Assembly: GCA_016285075.1 (NCBI GenBank)
Contig: JAEEQB010000050.1
Location: forward strand, 1-35,449
DNA length: 35,449 nt
Reading direction: 5' to 3'
Source: Prevotella sp.
GTDB lineage: Bacteria; Bacteroidota; Bacteroidia; Bacteroidales; Bacteroidaceae
Shown here: positions 1-8,798 of the stretch, one piece after another
Layout: each line of letters starts with the position of its first letter
Numbering within the stretch: the first letter of the stretch is position 1
Program-made: the position numbers and the translations under genes
The notes under the pieces: generated by a model
Database searches by the model: none
Told to the model about the DNA's origin: nothing
Seen by the model: the letters and a program-made list of their open reading frames with translations, nothing else

Positions 1-2968
1 GGTCGAGACCGCCGTAACCGATGTCGTAAGAGGCACCGTCACCACCGATGATCCACTGTGAACGCTTCACGAGGTAGTGGTCGAGGGTCTTCAGTTCCTG
101 GTTGACGGGGCAACCGGCAGCAGCGGCAGCGGCAATAGCCTCACGCAGCTTCGGAGCAATCTCCTTGGTCTTATCGGCATCCTCGCAGTTGGCAATCCAC
201 TCCTCGGCAAGAGCCTTGTACTCCTCAGTGCACTGGGGAGCCTCGCAGGCTTCCTTGAGCAGCTTGGCCACGCGTTCCTTCATCTTCTTGTTACCGAGAG
301 CCATACCGAGACCGAACTCGCAGAAGTCCTCGAACAGGGAGTTGTTGAAGCATGGACCCTGACCCTTCTCATTCTTCGTGTAAGGAGTAGAAGGAATAGA
401 AGCAGAGTAGATAGAAGAACAACCTGTAGCGTTGGCAATCATCTGACGATCACCGAACAGCTGAGAGATGAGCTTCACATAAGGAGTCTCACCGCAACCG
501 GAGCAAGCGCCTGAGAACTCGAACAGCGGCTGAGCGAACTGTGAGTTCTTCACATTGCTGCGGATGTCAACGAGATGCTGCTTAGAAGGAACCTTCACCA
601 GCTTGTCCCAGTCGGCTGCCATCTTCTTCATGTCGGCTGCATCGGGGTTGAACGGAACCATGGTGAGAGCTTTTCCTAACTTCGGATTGCCCGGGCAGAT
701 GTCGGCGCAGTTGCCGCAGCCAAGACAGTCAAGTATAGAAGGCTCGATAACGAAGTGCATGCCCTTCATGGCAGCGGGAGCCTTCATTTCGAGGGTCTCA
801 AGGCCATCGAAGCCAGCCAGCTCATCATCGGTGAGGACGAACGGACGGATGGCAGCATGAGGACAAATATAAGCACACTGGTTACACTGGATACAGTTGT
901 CCTTGTTCCACATAGGAACAAATGCCTCAACACCACGCTTCTCGTATGCAGCAGTGCCAACCTCCCAAGAACCATCGGTTGTACCGAACTTAGCAAATGC
1001 GCTGACGGGCAGCAGGTCGCCAGCCTGGGCGTTGATAGGACGAACCAACTCCTTAACGAATGCGGGAGCGTTGTCCTCCTTCACCTCATCATCAGGCAAG
1101 TTAGCCCACTCGGGCTTAACGGTCAGCTGCTGGTACTCACCACCACGATCGATAGCAGCATAGTTCTTGTCGACCACATCCTGACCCTTGGCACCGTAGG
1201 ACTTCAGGGCAGCAGCCTTCATCTTCTCAACAGCCAGCTCCACGGGGATGACGCCGGTGATGCGGAAGAAGGCAGACTGCAAGATGGTGTTGGTGCGGTT
1301 GCCCAGACCAATCTCCTGCGCAATCTTCGTGGCGTTGATGGTATAGACTGTGATGTTGTTCTGAGCGAAATACTTCTTCACCTTGTTAGGCATGAACTTC
1401 TCCAACTCGTCGGCATCGAAGATGGTGTTCAGCAGGAACTGGCCGTTCTTCTGTAAGCCACGGGTCACATCGTACATGTGGAGATAAGCCTGAACGTGGC
1501 AAGCCACGAAGTTAGGTGTGGTCACCAGATAGGTAGAGCGGATGGGTGTGTCACCGAAACGCAGGTGAGAGCAGGTGAAACCTCCCGACTTCTTTGAGTC
1601 ATAAGAGAAGTAAGCCTGGCAGTACTTGTCCGTGTTATCGCCAATGATTTTAACGCTATTCTTGTTAGCACCTACTGTACCATCGGCACCCAGACCGTAG
1701 AACTTAGCCTGGAACATACCAGCACCACCGAGGGCAATTTCTTCTACTTCTGGCAGCGAAGTAAATGTAACATCGTCAACGATACCAATAGTGAAGTGGT
1801 TCTTCGGCTCGGGCATGGCGAGGTTATTGAACACGCTGATGATCTGAGCGGGAGTAGTATCGTGAGAACCAAGACCGTAGCGGCCACCCACGATGAGAGG
1901 ACGATCCTCCACATCGTAGAAAGCATCCTTCACGTCAATGTACAGAGGCTCACCGGTAGCTCCGGGTTCCTTGGTTCGGTCGAGAACAGCAATCTTCTTC
2001 ACTGTCTTGGGAACAGCTGCAAGCAGATGCTTCACACTGAACGGACGATAGAGATGGACAGAAATCATACCAACCTTCTGACCGTTAGCGTTCAAATAAT
2101 CGATAGCCTCACGGGCAGCATCGGTAGCAGAACCCATCAGGATAATCATACGGTCAGCATCCTCAGCTCCATAGTAAGAGAAGAGGTGATACTCGCGGCC
2201 GGTAATCTTCGAGATCTCACCCAGGTACTTCTCAACCACTTCGGGTACTGCATCATAGTATGGGTTGCAAGCCTCGCGGTGGGTGAAGAATGTCTCAGGA
2301 TTCTCGGCAGTACCACGAGTGATAGGACGCTCGGGAGACATGGCACGGTCACGGAAGCGCTTGATATACTCTTCCTTTACCAGCGGGCGGATGTCCTCCT
2401 GATCCATAAGCTCAATCTTGTGATACTCGTGAGAGGTACGGAAGCCGTCGAAGAAGTTGATAAACGGCACACATGTTTCCAGCGTAGCCAGGTGGGCAAC
2501 AGCAGTGAGGTCCATCACCTCCTGAACACCACCTTCGCACAACATGGCAAAACCAGTCTGACGGCAGGCCATCACGTCTTGGTGGTCACCGAAGATACAC
2601 AGAGAATGTGATGCCAGGGTACGAGCAGAGACGTCGAACACGGTAGGAATCAGCTCACCAGCAATCTTGTACATGTTAGGAATCATCAGGAGCAAGCCCT
2701 GAGAAGCAGTGAAAGTAGTTGTGAGAGCACCAGCCTGCAGTGAACCATGAACGGCACCGGCAGCTCCAGCCTCTGACTGCATTTCCTGAACAGAGACGTT
2801 CTGCCCCCACAGGTTCTTGCGACCACGGGCAGCCCACTCGTCAACATGCTCCGCCATAGGCGAAGACGGGGTGATGGGGTAAATTGCAGCTACCTCCGAG
2901 AACATGTAACTCACATGAGCAGCAGCCTCGTTACCATCACAGGTGATAAATTTCTTTTCTTTAGCCAT
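1..2968 (-). CDS. nifJ: pyruvate:ferredoxin (flavodoxin) oxidoreductase, C-terminus cut by window edge
   Basis: Homodimeric-type enzyme that oxidatively decarboxylates pyruvate to acetyl-CoA and reduces ferredoxin or flavodoxin, a central step of anaerobic fermentation in the cytoplasm. About 989 codons are present from ATG at 2968 (MAKEKKFITCDGNEAAAH), and the frame runs off the left edge; family members are near 1,180-1,200 residues, so roughly 200 are missing. Visible are the N-terminal pyrimidine-binding region (YPITPSSPMAEHVDEW), the transketolase C-like domain, two [4Fe-4S] ferredoxin motifs starting at Cys692 (NCIQCNQCAYICP) and Cys748 (DCLGCGNCADICP), and the start of the TPP domain (CSGCGETPY). 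No frameshift is seen. A good Bacteroidota promoter lies 85 bp upstream and the gene looks monocistronic on this side. Identity rests on motifs and domain order. Confidence 0.97.
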   Translation of the reverse strand, partial: MAKEKKFITCDGNEAAAHVSYMFSEVAAIYPITPSSPMAEHVDEWAARGRKNLWGQNVSVQEMQSEAGAAGAVHGSLQAGALTTTFTASQGLLLMIPNMYKIAGELIPTVFDVSARTLASHSLCIFGDHQDVMACRQTGFAMLCEGGVQEVMDLTAVAHLATLETCVPFINFFDGFRTSHEYHKIELMDQEDIRPLVKEEYIKRFRDRAMSPERPITRGTAENPETFFTHREACNPYYDAVPEVVEKYLGEISKITGREYHLFSYYGAEDADRMIILMGSATDAAREAIDYLNANGQKVGMISVHLYRPFSVKHLLAAVPKTVKKIAVLDRTKEPGATGEPLYIDVKDAFYDVEDRPLIVGGRYGLGSHDTTPAQIISVFNNLAMPEPKNHFTIGIVDDVTFTSLPEVEEIALGGAGMFQAKFYGLGADGTVGANKNSVKIIGDNTDKYCQAYFSYDSKKSGGFTCSHLRFGDTPIRSTYLVTTPNFVACHVQAYLHMYDVTRGLQKNGQFLLNTIFDADELEKFMPNKVKKYFAQNNITVYTINATKIAQEIGLGNRTNTILQSAFFRITGVIPVELAVEKMKAAALKSYGAKGQDVVDKNYAAIDRGGEYQQLTVKPEWANLPDDEVKEDNAPAFVKELVRPINAQAGDLLPVSAFAKFGTTDGSWEVGTAAYEKRGVEAFVPMWNKDNCIQCNQCAYICPHAAIRPFVLTDDELAGFDGLETLEMKAPAAMKGMHFVIEPSILDCLGCGNCADICPGNPKLGKALTMVPFNPDAADMKKMAADWDKLVKVPSKQHLVDIRSNVKNSQFAQPLFEFSGACSGCGETPYVKLISQLFGDRQMIANATGCSSIYSASIPSTPYTKNEKGQGPCFNNSLFEDFCEFGLGMALGNKKMKERVAKLLKEACEAPQCTEEYKALAEEWIANCEDADKTKEIAPKLREAIAAAAAAGCPVNQELKTLDHYLVKRSQWIIGGDGASYDIGYGGLD

Positions 2969-3027
2969 TTTGTTTAGATAAATTATTTAATGAATTGTAT
3001 ATTCCTATTTACCTTTGATACCTAAAA

Positions 3028-3135
3028 ATAATGATTTGTTTTAAAACGTGTGCAAAGTTACATAAAAAATCGGGAAATGCAAAAGGTAGTCTGTAAAATA
3101 TTACTAAAACGTTTGCGTTTTTTCTTTGACAGACA
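3028..3135. repeat. upstream segment resembling 4345-4453 (copy 1)
   Basis: This stretch begins with 18 bases (ATAATGATTTGTTTTAAA) found identically at 4345-4362. Similarity continues in register through the promoter, a shared AAAATnTTACTAAA block, a T-rich run and a final ACAGA/TCAGA. By eye the two copies are roughly two-thirds identical over about 108 bp. They bracket the AAA ATPase gene. Confidence 0.5.
3053..3083 (-). promoter_or_regulatory. Bacteroidota-type promoter of nifJ
   Basis: On the minus strand a TTTG (-33) at 3083-3080 is followed after 19 bp by TAACTTTG (-7 element TAnnTTTG) at 3060-3053. This leaves an untranslated leader of about 80 nt before the nifJ ATG at 2968. Confidence 0.7.
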
Positions 3136-3143
3136 ACTCAACA

Positions 3144-4331
3144 TCAATACAGGAATCCCAAAAGCCAGAGTGGAATCTGATTACCCTTACCTACTTCTGT
3201 ATTATAGCGAGCATAAATAACATCAGGCATATACCTTATTTTATTACGCATGTCAGCATCGCAGATTCGGAACTTCAGATGCCCATCTACGAGATAGAAA
3301 GGTTCATGTCCAGACTGGTTAACTTTATGATCCTTCCATAATGAATTGACGAAAAAGGTCTCCATAGCCGTCTGCCGCTCTACATGAATAGGATATATAG
3401 CATAAAGCAGATTGGAATTATGAAGCATAATCTTTGAGGGCTTCTTGGGAAACTCTTCACCCAAGGGATATATCATGTTGAGCAGACGTGCATCCGTAAG
3501 ATATTTAATATAGTTCATCACCGTAGCACGACTGGTCTCTATATCCTGCGCCAACTTTGAGACATTGGGAGCCTTGGGGCCTTCCTCTGCCAGTCTATAG
3601 AAGAGTTTTTTTATCTTGGTGAGATACTTCAGTTCTATCTGTTTGATAAGCAATATGTCTACCTCGGTCATCATATTCATTGTTTTCAGCAGGTTCTCAG
3701 AATAATTACGATGCTCTTGGAAGAAGGGGTAGAAACCATGATGAATATAGTCTTGGAAATAACGACTTGGTGACACCTTGGGTAGAATCTGCTTGATGAT
3801 ATGCTCGTGATCGTTCAGAATCTCTTCTAAAGAATAGGACCTGAACTCATTGCCTGTAAGGAGATTTACAAACTCACGGAAAGAGAACCCACGGAGATTG
3901 TAAGACTTCACAATACCATTCAGTTCTGGATTCTCATCTTTCAGCCGCATCACGCTACTGCCTGTGAACACAATCTTCAACCGAGGATAGAGGTCATAGC
4001 ACTTGCGCAACTCTTGAGACCAGTTATCCTGCTTGAACACCTGATCTATCAAAAGCACACGTCCACCACGGTGATAAAATTCTCCTGCGAAATCGGCTAT
4101 CCCGCGTCCCTGGAAATAGAAGTTATTCATATTAATATAGAGACACTGCTTATCGCCAATCTCAAATTTCTCACGTGCATATTGAAGTAAGAAAGTGGTC
4201 TTTCCGATACCACGGGTACCCTTGATTCCTATCATACGGTCATTCCAATCTATCTCATCCATCAGTGTACGGCGAACTGGAGCATTGACATGCTCAACAA
4301 GATAGCGGTGTGTACGGAAAAAGGCTTCCAT
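3144..4331 (-). CDS. AAA family ATPase of the ATPase/DUF4143 type, Walker B Glu replaced by Gln
   Basis: Stand-alone 395-residue P-loop ATPase of a family common in multiple copies in Bacteroidota; cellular role unknown. Residues 38-46 (GTRGIGKTT) form Walker A. Residues 93-98 (LLIDQV) sit where Walker B is expected, followed by NWSQELRKCYDLYP and the sensor-like VFTGSS. A winged-helix-like segment (SKLAQDIETSRATVMNYIKYL) follows, and the C-terminus (GNQIPLWLLGFLY) matches the usual family ending, so the protein looks full length. The base after the Walker B Asp96 is Gln97 (codon CAG); family members usually have Glu there, and EQ changes in P-loop ATPases typically block hydrolysis. It has its own promoter, and flanking non-coding DNA resembles that of nifJ. 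It could bind nucleotide as a switch, be decaying, or belong to a subfamily with different catalysis. Confidence 0.85.
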   Translation of the reverse strand: MEAFFRTHRYLVEHVNAPVRRTLMDEIDWNDRMIGIKGTRGIGKTTFLLQYAREKFEIGDKQCLYINMNNFYFQGRGIADFAGEFYHRGGRVLLIDQVFKQDNWSQELRKCYDLYPRLKIVFTGSSVMRLKDENPELNGIVKSYNLRGFSFREFVNLLTGNEFRSYSLEEILNDHEHIIKQILPKVSPSRYFQDYIHHGFYPFFQEHRNYSENLLKTMNMMTEVDILLIKQIELKYLTKIKKLFYRLAEEGPKAPNVSKLAQDIETSRATVMNYIKYLTDARLLNMIYPLGEEFPKKPSKIMLHNSNLLYAIYPIHVERQTAMETFFVNSLWKDHKVNQSGHEPFYLVDGHLKFRICDADMRNKIRYMPDVIYARYNTEVGKGNQIPLWLLGFLY

Positions 4332-4344
4332 CCTGTGTTAAATA

Positions 4345-4453
4345 ATAATGATTTGTTTTAAACAAGTGCAAAGGTACAACTTTTCCCCCGAATTGCAAAG
4401 CAGAGTTAGCAAAATCTTACTAAATCATGTTATTTTTTTCTCTTTTCAGAGAG
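4345..4453. repeat. upstream segment resembling 3028-3135 (copy 2)
   Basis: Second copy of the promoter-bearing segment, immediately upstream of the AAA ATPase gene. It shares the 18-base leader word with copy 1 and a common order of -7 element, -33 element, AAAATCTTACTAAA and T-rich run. Differences are scattered, so any duplication would be old. Confidence 0.5.
4369..4399 (-). promoter_or_regulatory. Bacteroidota-type promoter of the AAA ATPase gene
   Basis: Minus strand TTTG at 4399-4396, a 19-bp spacer, then TACCTTTG at 4376-4369. The ATG at 4331 lies about 38 nt downstream of the -7 element. Confidence 0.75.
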
Positions 4454-4469
4454 AAACAACCCAATTCTC

Positions 4470-5861
4470 TTATTTCTTTTGTCGGATATTTGGAAGTTGA
4501 AGGCCATAGTTCTTATGACGATCCACTAATAGCATGGCAACAGCTACGACAGCAGCACCAAAGGCAGTGAAACCGAAGATGAGCATAGATGTGGTATAGG
4601 ATGTATCGGTTTCATTGGCCTTACCCACAAACATGGGTATGATGGAACGGCCAAAGTTCTGAATGAAGAAAATCATGGAATAAGCCGTACCCAGACATTT
4701 TAATGGAATGATCTTGGGCACACAAGGCCATAAGGCTGCAGGAGCCAATGAGTAGCCGATGCTTAACAAGAGCATCAAGGCGATGGCTATGAATTGAGAA
4801 CTGACAATCGTTGGTTGAATATAATCGATTGGCAGAGAGAAACAGAAGTGGACACAAGTAAGGATCATGGCACCAGTAATGACAAGCGTCACGCCCTTAC
4901 CATAACGGTCATAGATATAGCCGAATAGGGGTGTCATGAAGATAGTGCCGAAAGGAGCGATGCTGGAGAAGAAACCGGCTATATCTGCATCAACGCCATA
5001 TTTGATGACCATCAGCCTTGTGGAGAACTTCAGAAAAGGAGAAACGGCGGAGTAGAACAATACGCAGAAAAGCGTTATCAGCCAAAAGCCGGGTGAACGG
5101 AGTGTAACACCAATATCAGCAAGACGGAACTCCTCTGACGAAGAATCTGGCTTTTCAGATTCTCCATTTGGTCCCGAATACCCTGAAGCATCAAGACGAC
5201 GATCCATCACACAGAAAACAAGGAATGCCAGCAGGCCGATGATAAGAAATGCGACACTGACCAATAACGGTGTTGATAAGTTAAAATGACGAGCAATAGG
5301 AGCAGAGATGCTCAGGGCTGCAGCAGTACCCAAACGAGCCATTGCCAACTGGATACCCATAGCAAGAGCCAGTTCATGTCCTGTGAACCATCTCACCATA
5401 GACTTAGAGACTGTAATGCCCGTCATTTCATAACCTACCCCAAAAACAGCAAACCCGAAACTAGCCCATGCTGCAGACGCAGGAAGAGAAACGTCATACG
5501 TAATAAAAGAGAAATGGAAAATGCTGTCAGGGGGAATGTCTGCACTAACGGCATAGTACTTAATAAGTGTTCCCAGCACCATCAACGAACAAGCTAACGT
5601 ACCAGTAAAACGGATGCCCATCTTATCAAGGATCAGCCCAGAAAAGAAAAGCATCAGCAGAAACACATTAATAAGACCGCTTGCACCCGAGAAAAATCCG
5701 TAATCAGCAGGTGACCACCCTAACCCACCTTGCGAACGAGGCATTTCCAACATAGTCTCCAACGGTGACATCACATCGTTGACAAAATAACCCATCATCA
5801 TGGCGGTAGCCACGATGATGAGTACTGTCCAACGGGCAATGGGAGATTCGTTGAGCCTCAT
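4470..5861 (-). CDS. MFS transporter (second gene of a paralogous pair)
   Basis: Twelve-helix-type major facilitator of about 463 residues; substrate not recognisable. The start is set at the ATG at 5861 (MRLNESPIARWTVLI) because it aligns with the paralogue upstream (SAAMRWTALLL); an in-frame ATG at 5897 would add 12 unmatched residues. Shared signatures include a loop 2-3 motif ILDKMGIRFTG, the block MTGITVSKSMVRWFTGHELALAMG and, in the second half, PLFGYIYDRYGKG. A charged cytoplasmic linker (GESEKPDSSSEEF) separates the halves. It starts 45 bp after the end of the 540-residue paralogue on the same strand, so the two are probably co-transcribed and may import related organic solutes. Inner-membrane location is inferred from the hydrophobic segments. 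Confidence 0.85.
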   Translation of the reverse strand: MRLNESPIARWTVLIIVATAMMMGYFVNDVMSPLETMLEMPRSQGGLGWSPADYGFFSGASGLINVFLLMLFFSGLILDKMGIRFTGTLACSLMVLGTLIKYYAVSADIPPDSIFHFSFITYDVSLPASAAWASFGFAVFGVGYEMTGITVSKSMVRWFTGHELALAMGIQLAMARLGTAAALSISAPIARHFNLSTPLLVSVAFLIIGLLAFLVFCVMDRRLDASGYSGPNGESEKPDSSSEEFRLADIGVTLRSPGFWLITLFCVLFYSAVSPFLKFSTRLMVIKYGVDADIAGFFSSIAPFGTIFMTPLFGYIYDRYGKGVTLVITGAMILTCVHFCFSLPIDYIQPTIVSSQFIAIALMLLLSIGYSLAPAALWPCVPKIIPLKCLGTAYSMIFFIQNFGRSIIPMFVGKANETDTSYTTSMLIFGFTAFGAAVVAVAMLLVDRHKNYGLQLPNIRQKK

Positions 5862-5906
5862 TCTTCCGTATCGTCTGAATATGTCAGAACAGATCAATAA
5901 CTATCA

Positions 5907-7529
5907 TTATTCGGTGATATTGGGCAATTCCAGACCAATACCCTTCTTTTTGTCGACAGCCTTTAATACGAAGCCAAGAATAAGGGCTGCCACACCCAGC
6001 GATGCAAGCATCACTAAGGGAGCCGTGTAATCAAACTGTGTTGGGTCTGTGACACCTGGATTTGTCTTATCGAGCACCTTACCGATAAGAAGGGGGAAAA
6101 GCCATAAGCCAATATTCTGAATCCAGAAAATCAATGCATAGGCAGAGCCGATAACCTTGGAATCGACAAGCTTAGGCACCGAAGGCCACAAAGAGGCAGG
6201 GACTAACGAGAATGAAGCGCCTAACACAAGAATTGTAGCATAGGCAATGATAATACCTCCTACTGCATTACCTTTGAACAGCGGAAGCACAAAGGCGAAT
6301 GTCAAATGGCAGGCAATAAGTAAGACGGAACCAAGAACAAGCATTGATGCAGCCTTACCATGATGGTCAAGATAACTGCCTAGAATCGGGGTGATAAGTA
6401 CTGCCAACAGGGGGAAGACAGCAAAGATGCTCTCTGCCGACTGACGCATATAACCCATGTAGCAATAGGTTATCAGAGCAATGACAGAAAGTCCAAGAAG
6501 ACCATATTTCAAGTTGGCTTTCTTCTGGAAATTACTGGCAAAGCCAGCTGCAGCAACAATCAGCATGATAATATATTGCACGATTGTGACTGAAGAGCTA
6601 GACCAGAAAGATTCTGGACCAGGAGCCGTCAAGGTCAGATTACACTGTAACATATTCACAGCATATTTCTGGAATGGGAAAATGGCAGAGTAATAGAGGA
6701 CACAGAGAAGGGCGACAATCCAGAAGCCTGCATCGGAGAGAATCTTTCCTAAGTCACTGATCTTGAACGGATCATCTTTCTCTTCTGCCTCACCAGTCTG
6801 AGAATCCAACTTACGATCCATGAAGAAATATACGATGGTCATTATCAGGGCAATACACATAAGTACCACACCAAAAGCCACACTACGGCTAACACTTATC
6901 TCACCACCGAGTCGGGCAAAGAATGGTGAGAAAATCATACAGGTGGCAACGCCTAAACGGGCCAATGCCATCTCTGAGCCCATAGCAAGTGCCATTTCAC
7001 GACCCTTGAACCATTTCACAATTCCCCTGGAAACTGTGATGCCTGCCATCTCGCACCCACAGCCGAAAATCATAAATCCGCAGGCAGCAAACTTTGCCGA
7101 GGCAGGCATTCCCTCATAGAACGGAGAAACGCCCAGTTCATCGAACACAGGAATATAGTTAAGATTATCGGTGAACCAGGTTTCCAGCCCACTGCCTACA
7201 AATGAGTCACTTACAGCATACCACTTGACACAGGCACCGACGAGCATCACGGCTGCCGACAATACGGCGGTAAAGCGAACGCCCATCTTGTCGAGGATGA
7301 TACCTGCGAAGATGAGGAAGAACACGAAAACATTGAGGAACACCTCAGATCCCTGCATAGTACCAAAAGCAGTAGAGTCCCAGCCGCGGGTCTCCTGCAT
7401 CAGGTCCTTGATTGGTGAGAGGATGTCCATGAAAATGTAACTGCAGAACATGGCCAACGCCAATAGCAGTAATGCGGTCCACCGCATAGCGGCTGAGTCG
7501 CGTAAGGTTTTTTGAATTACTTGTGACAT
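5907..7529 (-). CDS. MFS transporter with an extra mid-protein hydrophobic insertion (first gene of pair)
   Basis: Major facilitator of 540 residues from ATG at 7529. It aligns along its length with the downstream paralogue: IILDKMGVRFTA near 78-89, MAGITVSRGIVKWFKGREMALAMG near 161-184, and PILGSYLDHHGKA near 381-393. It has an extra segment of about 65 residues, roughly 296-362, holding two hydrophobic stretches (about 314-332 and 341-360) that the 463-residue partner lacks, so it may have 14 rather than 12 membrane helices. The substrate is unknown. A -7 promoter element lies 36 bp upstream of the start, beside the end of the flavoprotein gene. Confidence 0.85.
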   Translation of the reverse strand: MSQVIQKTLRDSAAMRWTALLLLALAMFCSYIFMDILSPIKDLMQETRGWDSTAFGTMQGSEVFLNVFVFFLIFAGIILDKMGVRFTAVLSAAVMLVGACVKWYAVSDSFVGSGLETWFTDNLNYIPVFDELGVSPFYEGMPASAKFAACGFMIFGCGCEMAGITVSRGIVKWFKGREMALAMGSEMALARLGVATCMIFSPFFARLGGEISVSRSVAFGVVLMCIALIMTIVYFFMDRKLDSQTGEAEEKDDPFKISDLGKILSDAGFWIVALLCVLYYSAIFPFQKYAVNMLQCNLTLTAPGPESFWSSSSVTIVQYIIMLIVAAAGFASNFQKKANLKYGLLGLSVIALITYCYMGYMRQSAESIFAVFPLLAVLITPILGSYLDHHGKAASMLVLGSVLLIACHLTFAFVLPLFKGNAVGGIIIAYATILVLGASFSLVPASLWPSVPKLVDSKVIGSAYALIFWIQNIGLWLFPLLIGKVLDKTNPGVTDPTQFDYTAPLVMLASLGVAALILGFVLKAVDKKKGIGLELPNITE

Positions 7530-7564
7530 GATATGATTTGTTGTTTTTTTTAATTTCTCGGCTG

Positions 7565-7572
7565 CAAAGGTA
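7565..7572 (-). promoter_or_regulatory. -7 element upstream of the MFS pair
   Basis: TACCTTTG on the minus strand, 36 bp upstream of the ATG at 7529. No TTTG is present at the usual 19-20 bp spacing, so the -33 half is weak. The expected -33 region falls inside the last codons of the upstream flavoprotein gene. Confidence 0.5.
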
Positions 7573-7583
7573 CGAATAATATT

Positions 7584-8786
7584 TTATATCACCTTGTTTT
7601 CTTTCACTTTTCTTGCGATGCTCAATGCTACAGTATAAGCCGTAGTCCAAGCCGCCTGAAAATTAAAGCCGCCAGTAACACCGTCAATATCAAGCACTTC
7701 ACCAGCGAAATAGAGTCCTGTCATACTACGACTCTCAAGTGTGGAAGAGTTGACAGACGAAAGCGTAACACCGCCACAGGTTACGAACTCGTCCTTAAAA
7801 GGCGCCCGTCCAGCTATCTGGTAAGTGTCACCACCGCTCATAAGGTTTGCCAAGCGGTTCAATTCCTTTTTGTTCAGACTATCCCAACGGCCATTTGCCC
7901 GTTCTCCCAGACATTTACAGACAAGATATGACCACAGGCGGGCAGGCAGTCCAAAGGGATTGATGGTTGACAGCTGTTTCTGGGGATGACGAACTGCAAA
8001 AGACTCAAGTTCAGCGAATACCTCCGCATCATGCATTGCTGTCCAGTTGACAGCCATCGGCAACTGATAACCATGCTCTGCCAACAGTCTTGCCGCATAG
8101 CTTGACAACTTCAGAATGGCTGGGCCGCTCATGCCCCAATGGGTAATCAATAAGGCTCCATCAGCACGGAGATTTGCACCTGGTATATAAGCAATTGTAT
8201 TCTCCACAACCGTTCCCATCAATGCTTGCAAAGATGTATCGTCTATTCGGAAAGAGAAAAGTGAAGGAACGGGATTGGCTATGTCGTGTCCCTTGTCCAT
8301 TAGCCATCTCAACCCCTCTGGGCGAGGAGATCCTCCCGTTGTAACTACCACAAAATCAAAACTGTTTAATGAGTCTAAAGAAGTAACACTACAACCCCTA
8401 TTAATCATGATTCCGAGGCGTTGTGCTGACATAAGGAAACAATTGATGATGGAATGCGAATCCTGCGATGCAGGGAAAACACATCCATCATCTTGTATTG
8501 TCAGTCTTACTCCATGACGTTCAAACCAAAGGTAAGAATCACGCTGGTTAAACGACTTCATAAGCCGTTTCATAAGCCTATGTCCACGAGGATATACAGC
8601 CGACAAATCCTTTATTCCAGCAAAAGTGTTAGTACAGTTACACCGTCCTCCTCCACTTATTTCCACTTTCGCCAAAACACGCTGTTGCTTTTCAAAAATG
8701 GTCACTTCCATTTCTGGGACCATCTCTTTCAGATTGATGGCTAGAAAGAAACCCGCAGCACCGCCTCCAACGATTGCCGTCCTCAT
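7584..8786 (-). CDS. NAD(P)/FAD-dependent oxidoreductase, HI0933/BaiN-like flavoprotein
   Basis: FAD-binding protein of 400 residues in the HI0933 (YhiN/BaiN-like) family; physiological substrate unknown for most members. The N-terminus carries the dinucleotide-binding motif GGGAAGFFLAINL (about 7-19), then a family hallmark GGGRCNCTN (about 46-54). The C-terminus ends with a second FAD-contacting motif, GEVLDIDGVTGGFNFQAAW. Length and motif order match full-length members. It lies 12 bp downstream of trxB on the same strand and appears to close a gpx-trxB-flavoprotein run, which suggests a thiol or redox context without proving it. Confidence 0.88.
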   Translation of the reverse strand: MRTAIVGGGAAGFFLAINLKEMVPEMEVTIFEKQQRVLAKVEISGGGRCNCTNTFAGIKDLSAVYPRGHRLMKRLMKSFNQRDSYLWFERHGVRLTIQDDGCVFPASQDSHSIINCFLMSAQRLGIMINRGCSVTSLDSLNSFDFVVVTTGGSPRPEGLRWLMDKGHDIANPVPSLFSFRIDDTSLQALMGTVVENTIAYIPGANLRADGALLITHWGMSGPAILKLSSYAARLLAEHGYQLPMAVNWTAMHDAEVFAELESFAVRHPQKQLSTINPFGLPARLWSYLVCKCLGERANGRWDSLNKKELNRLANLMSGGDTYQIAGRAPFKDEFVTCGGVTLSSVNSSTLESRSMTGLYFAGEVLDIDGVTGGFNFQAAWTTAYTVALSIARKVKENKVI

Positions 8787-8798
8787 GTGGGGAACGTT

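Noticed and set aside
77..2611. Plus-strand open frames (77-514, 755-1456, 1796-2611) opposite nifJ
   Set aside because: They lie antisense to a complete, motif-rich nifJ frame and have Leu/Val-rich compositions typical of reverse-strand shadows.
4435..4482. Hairpins after the MFS pair as a terminator
   Set aside because: Short AGAGAA/TTCTCT stems exist, but the minus strand is followed by A-rich rather than T-rich sequence, so I could not support a terminator.
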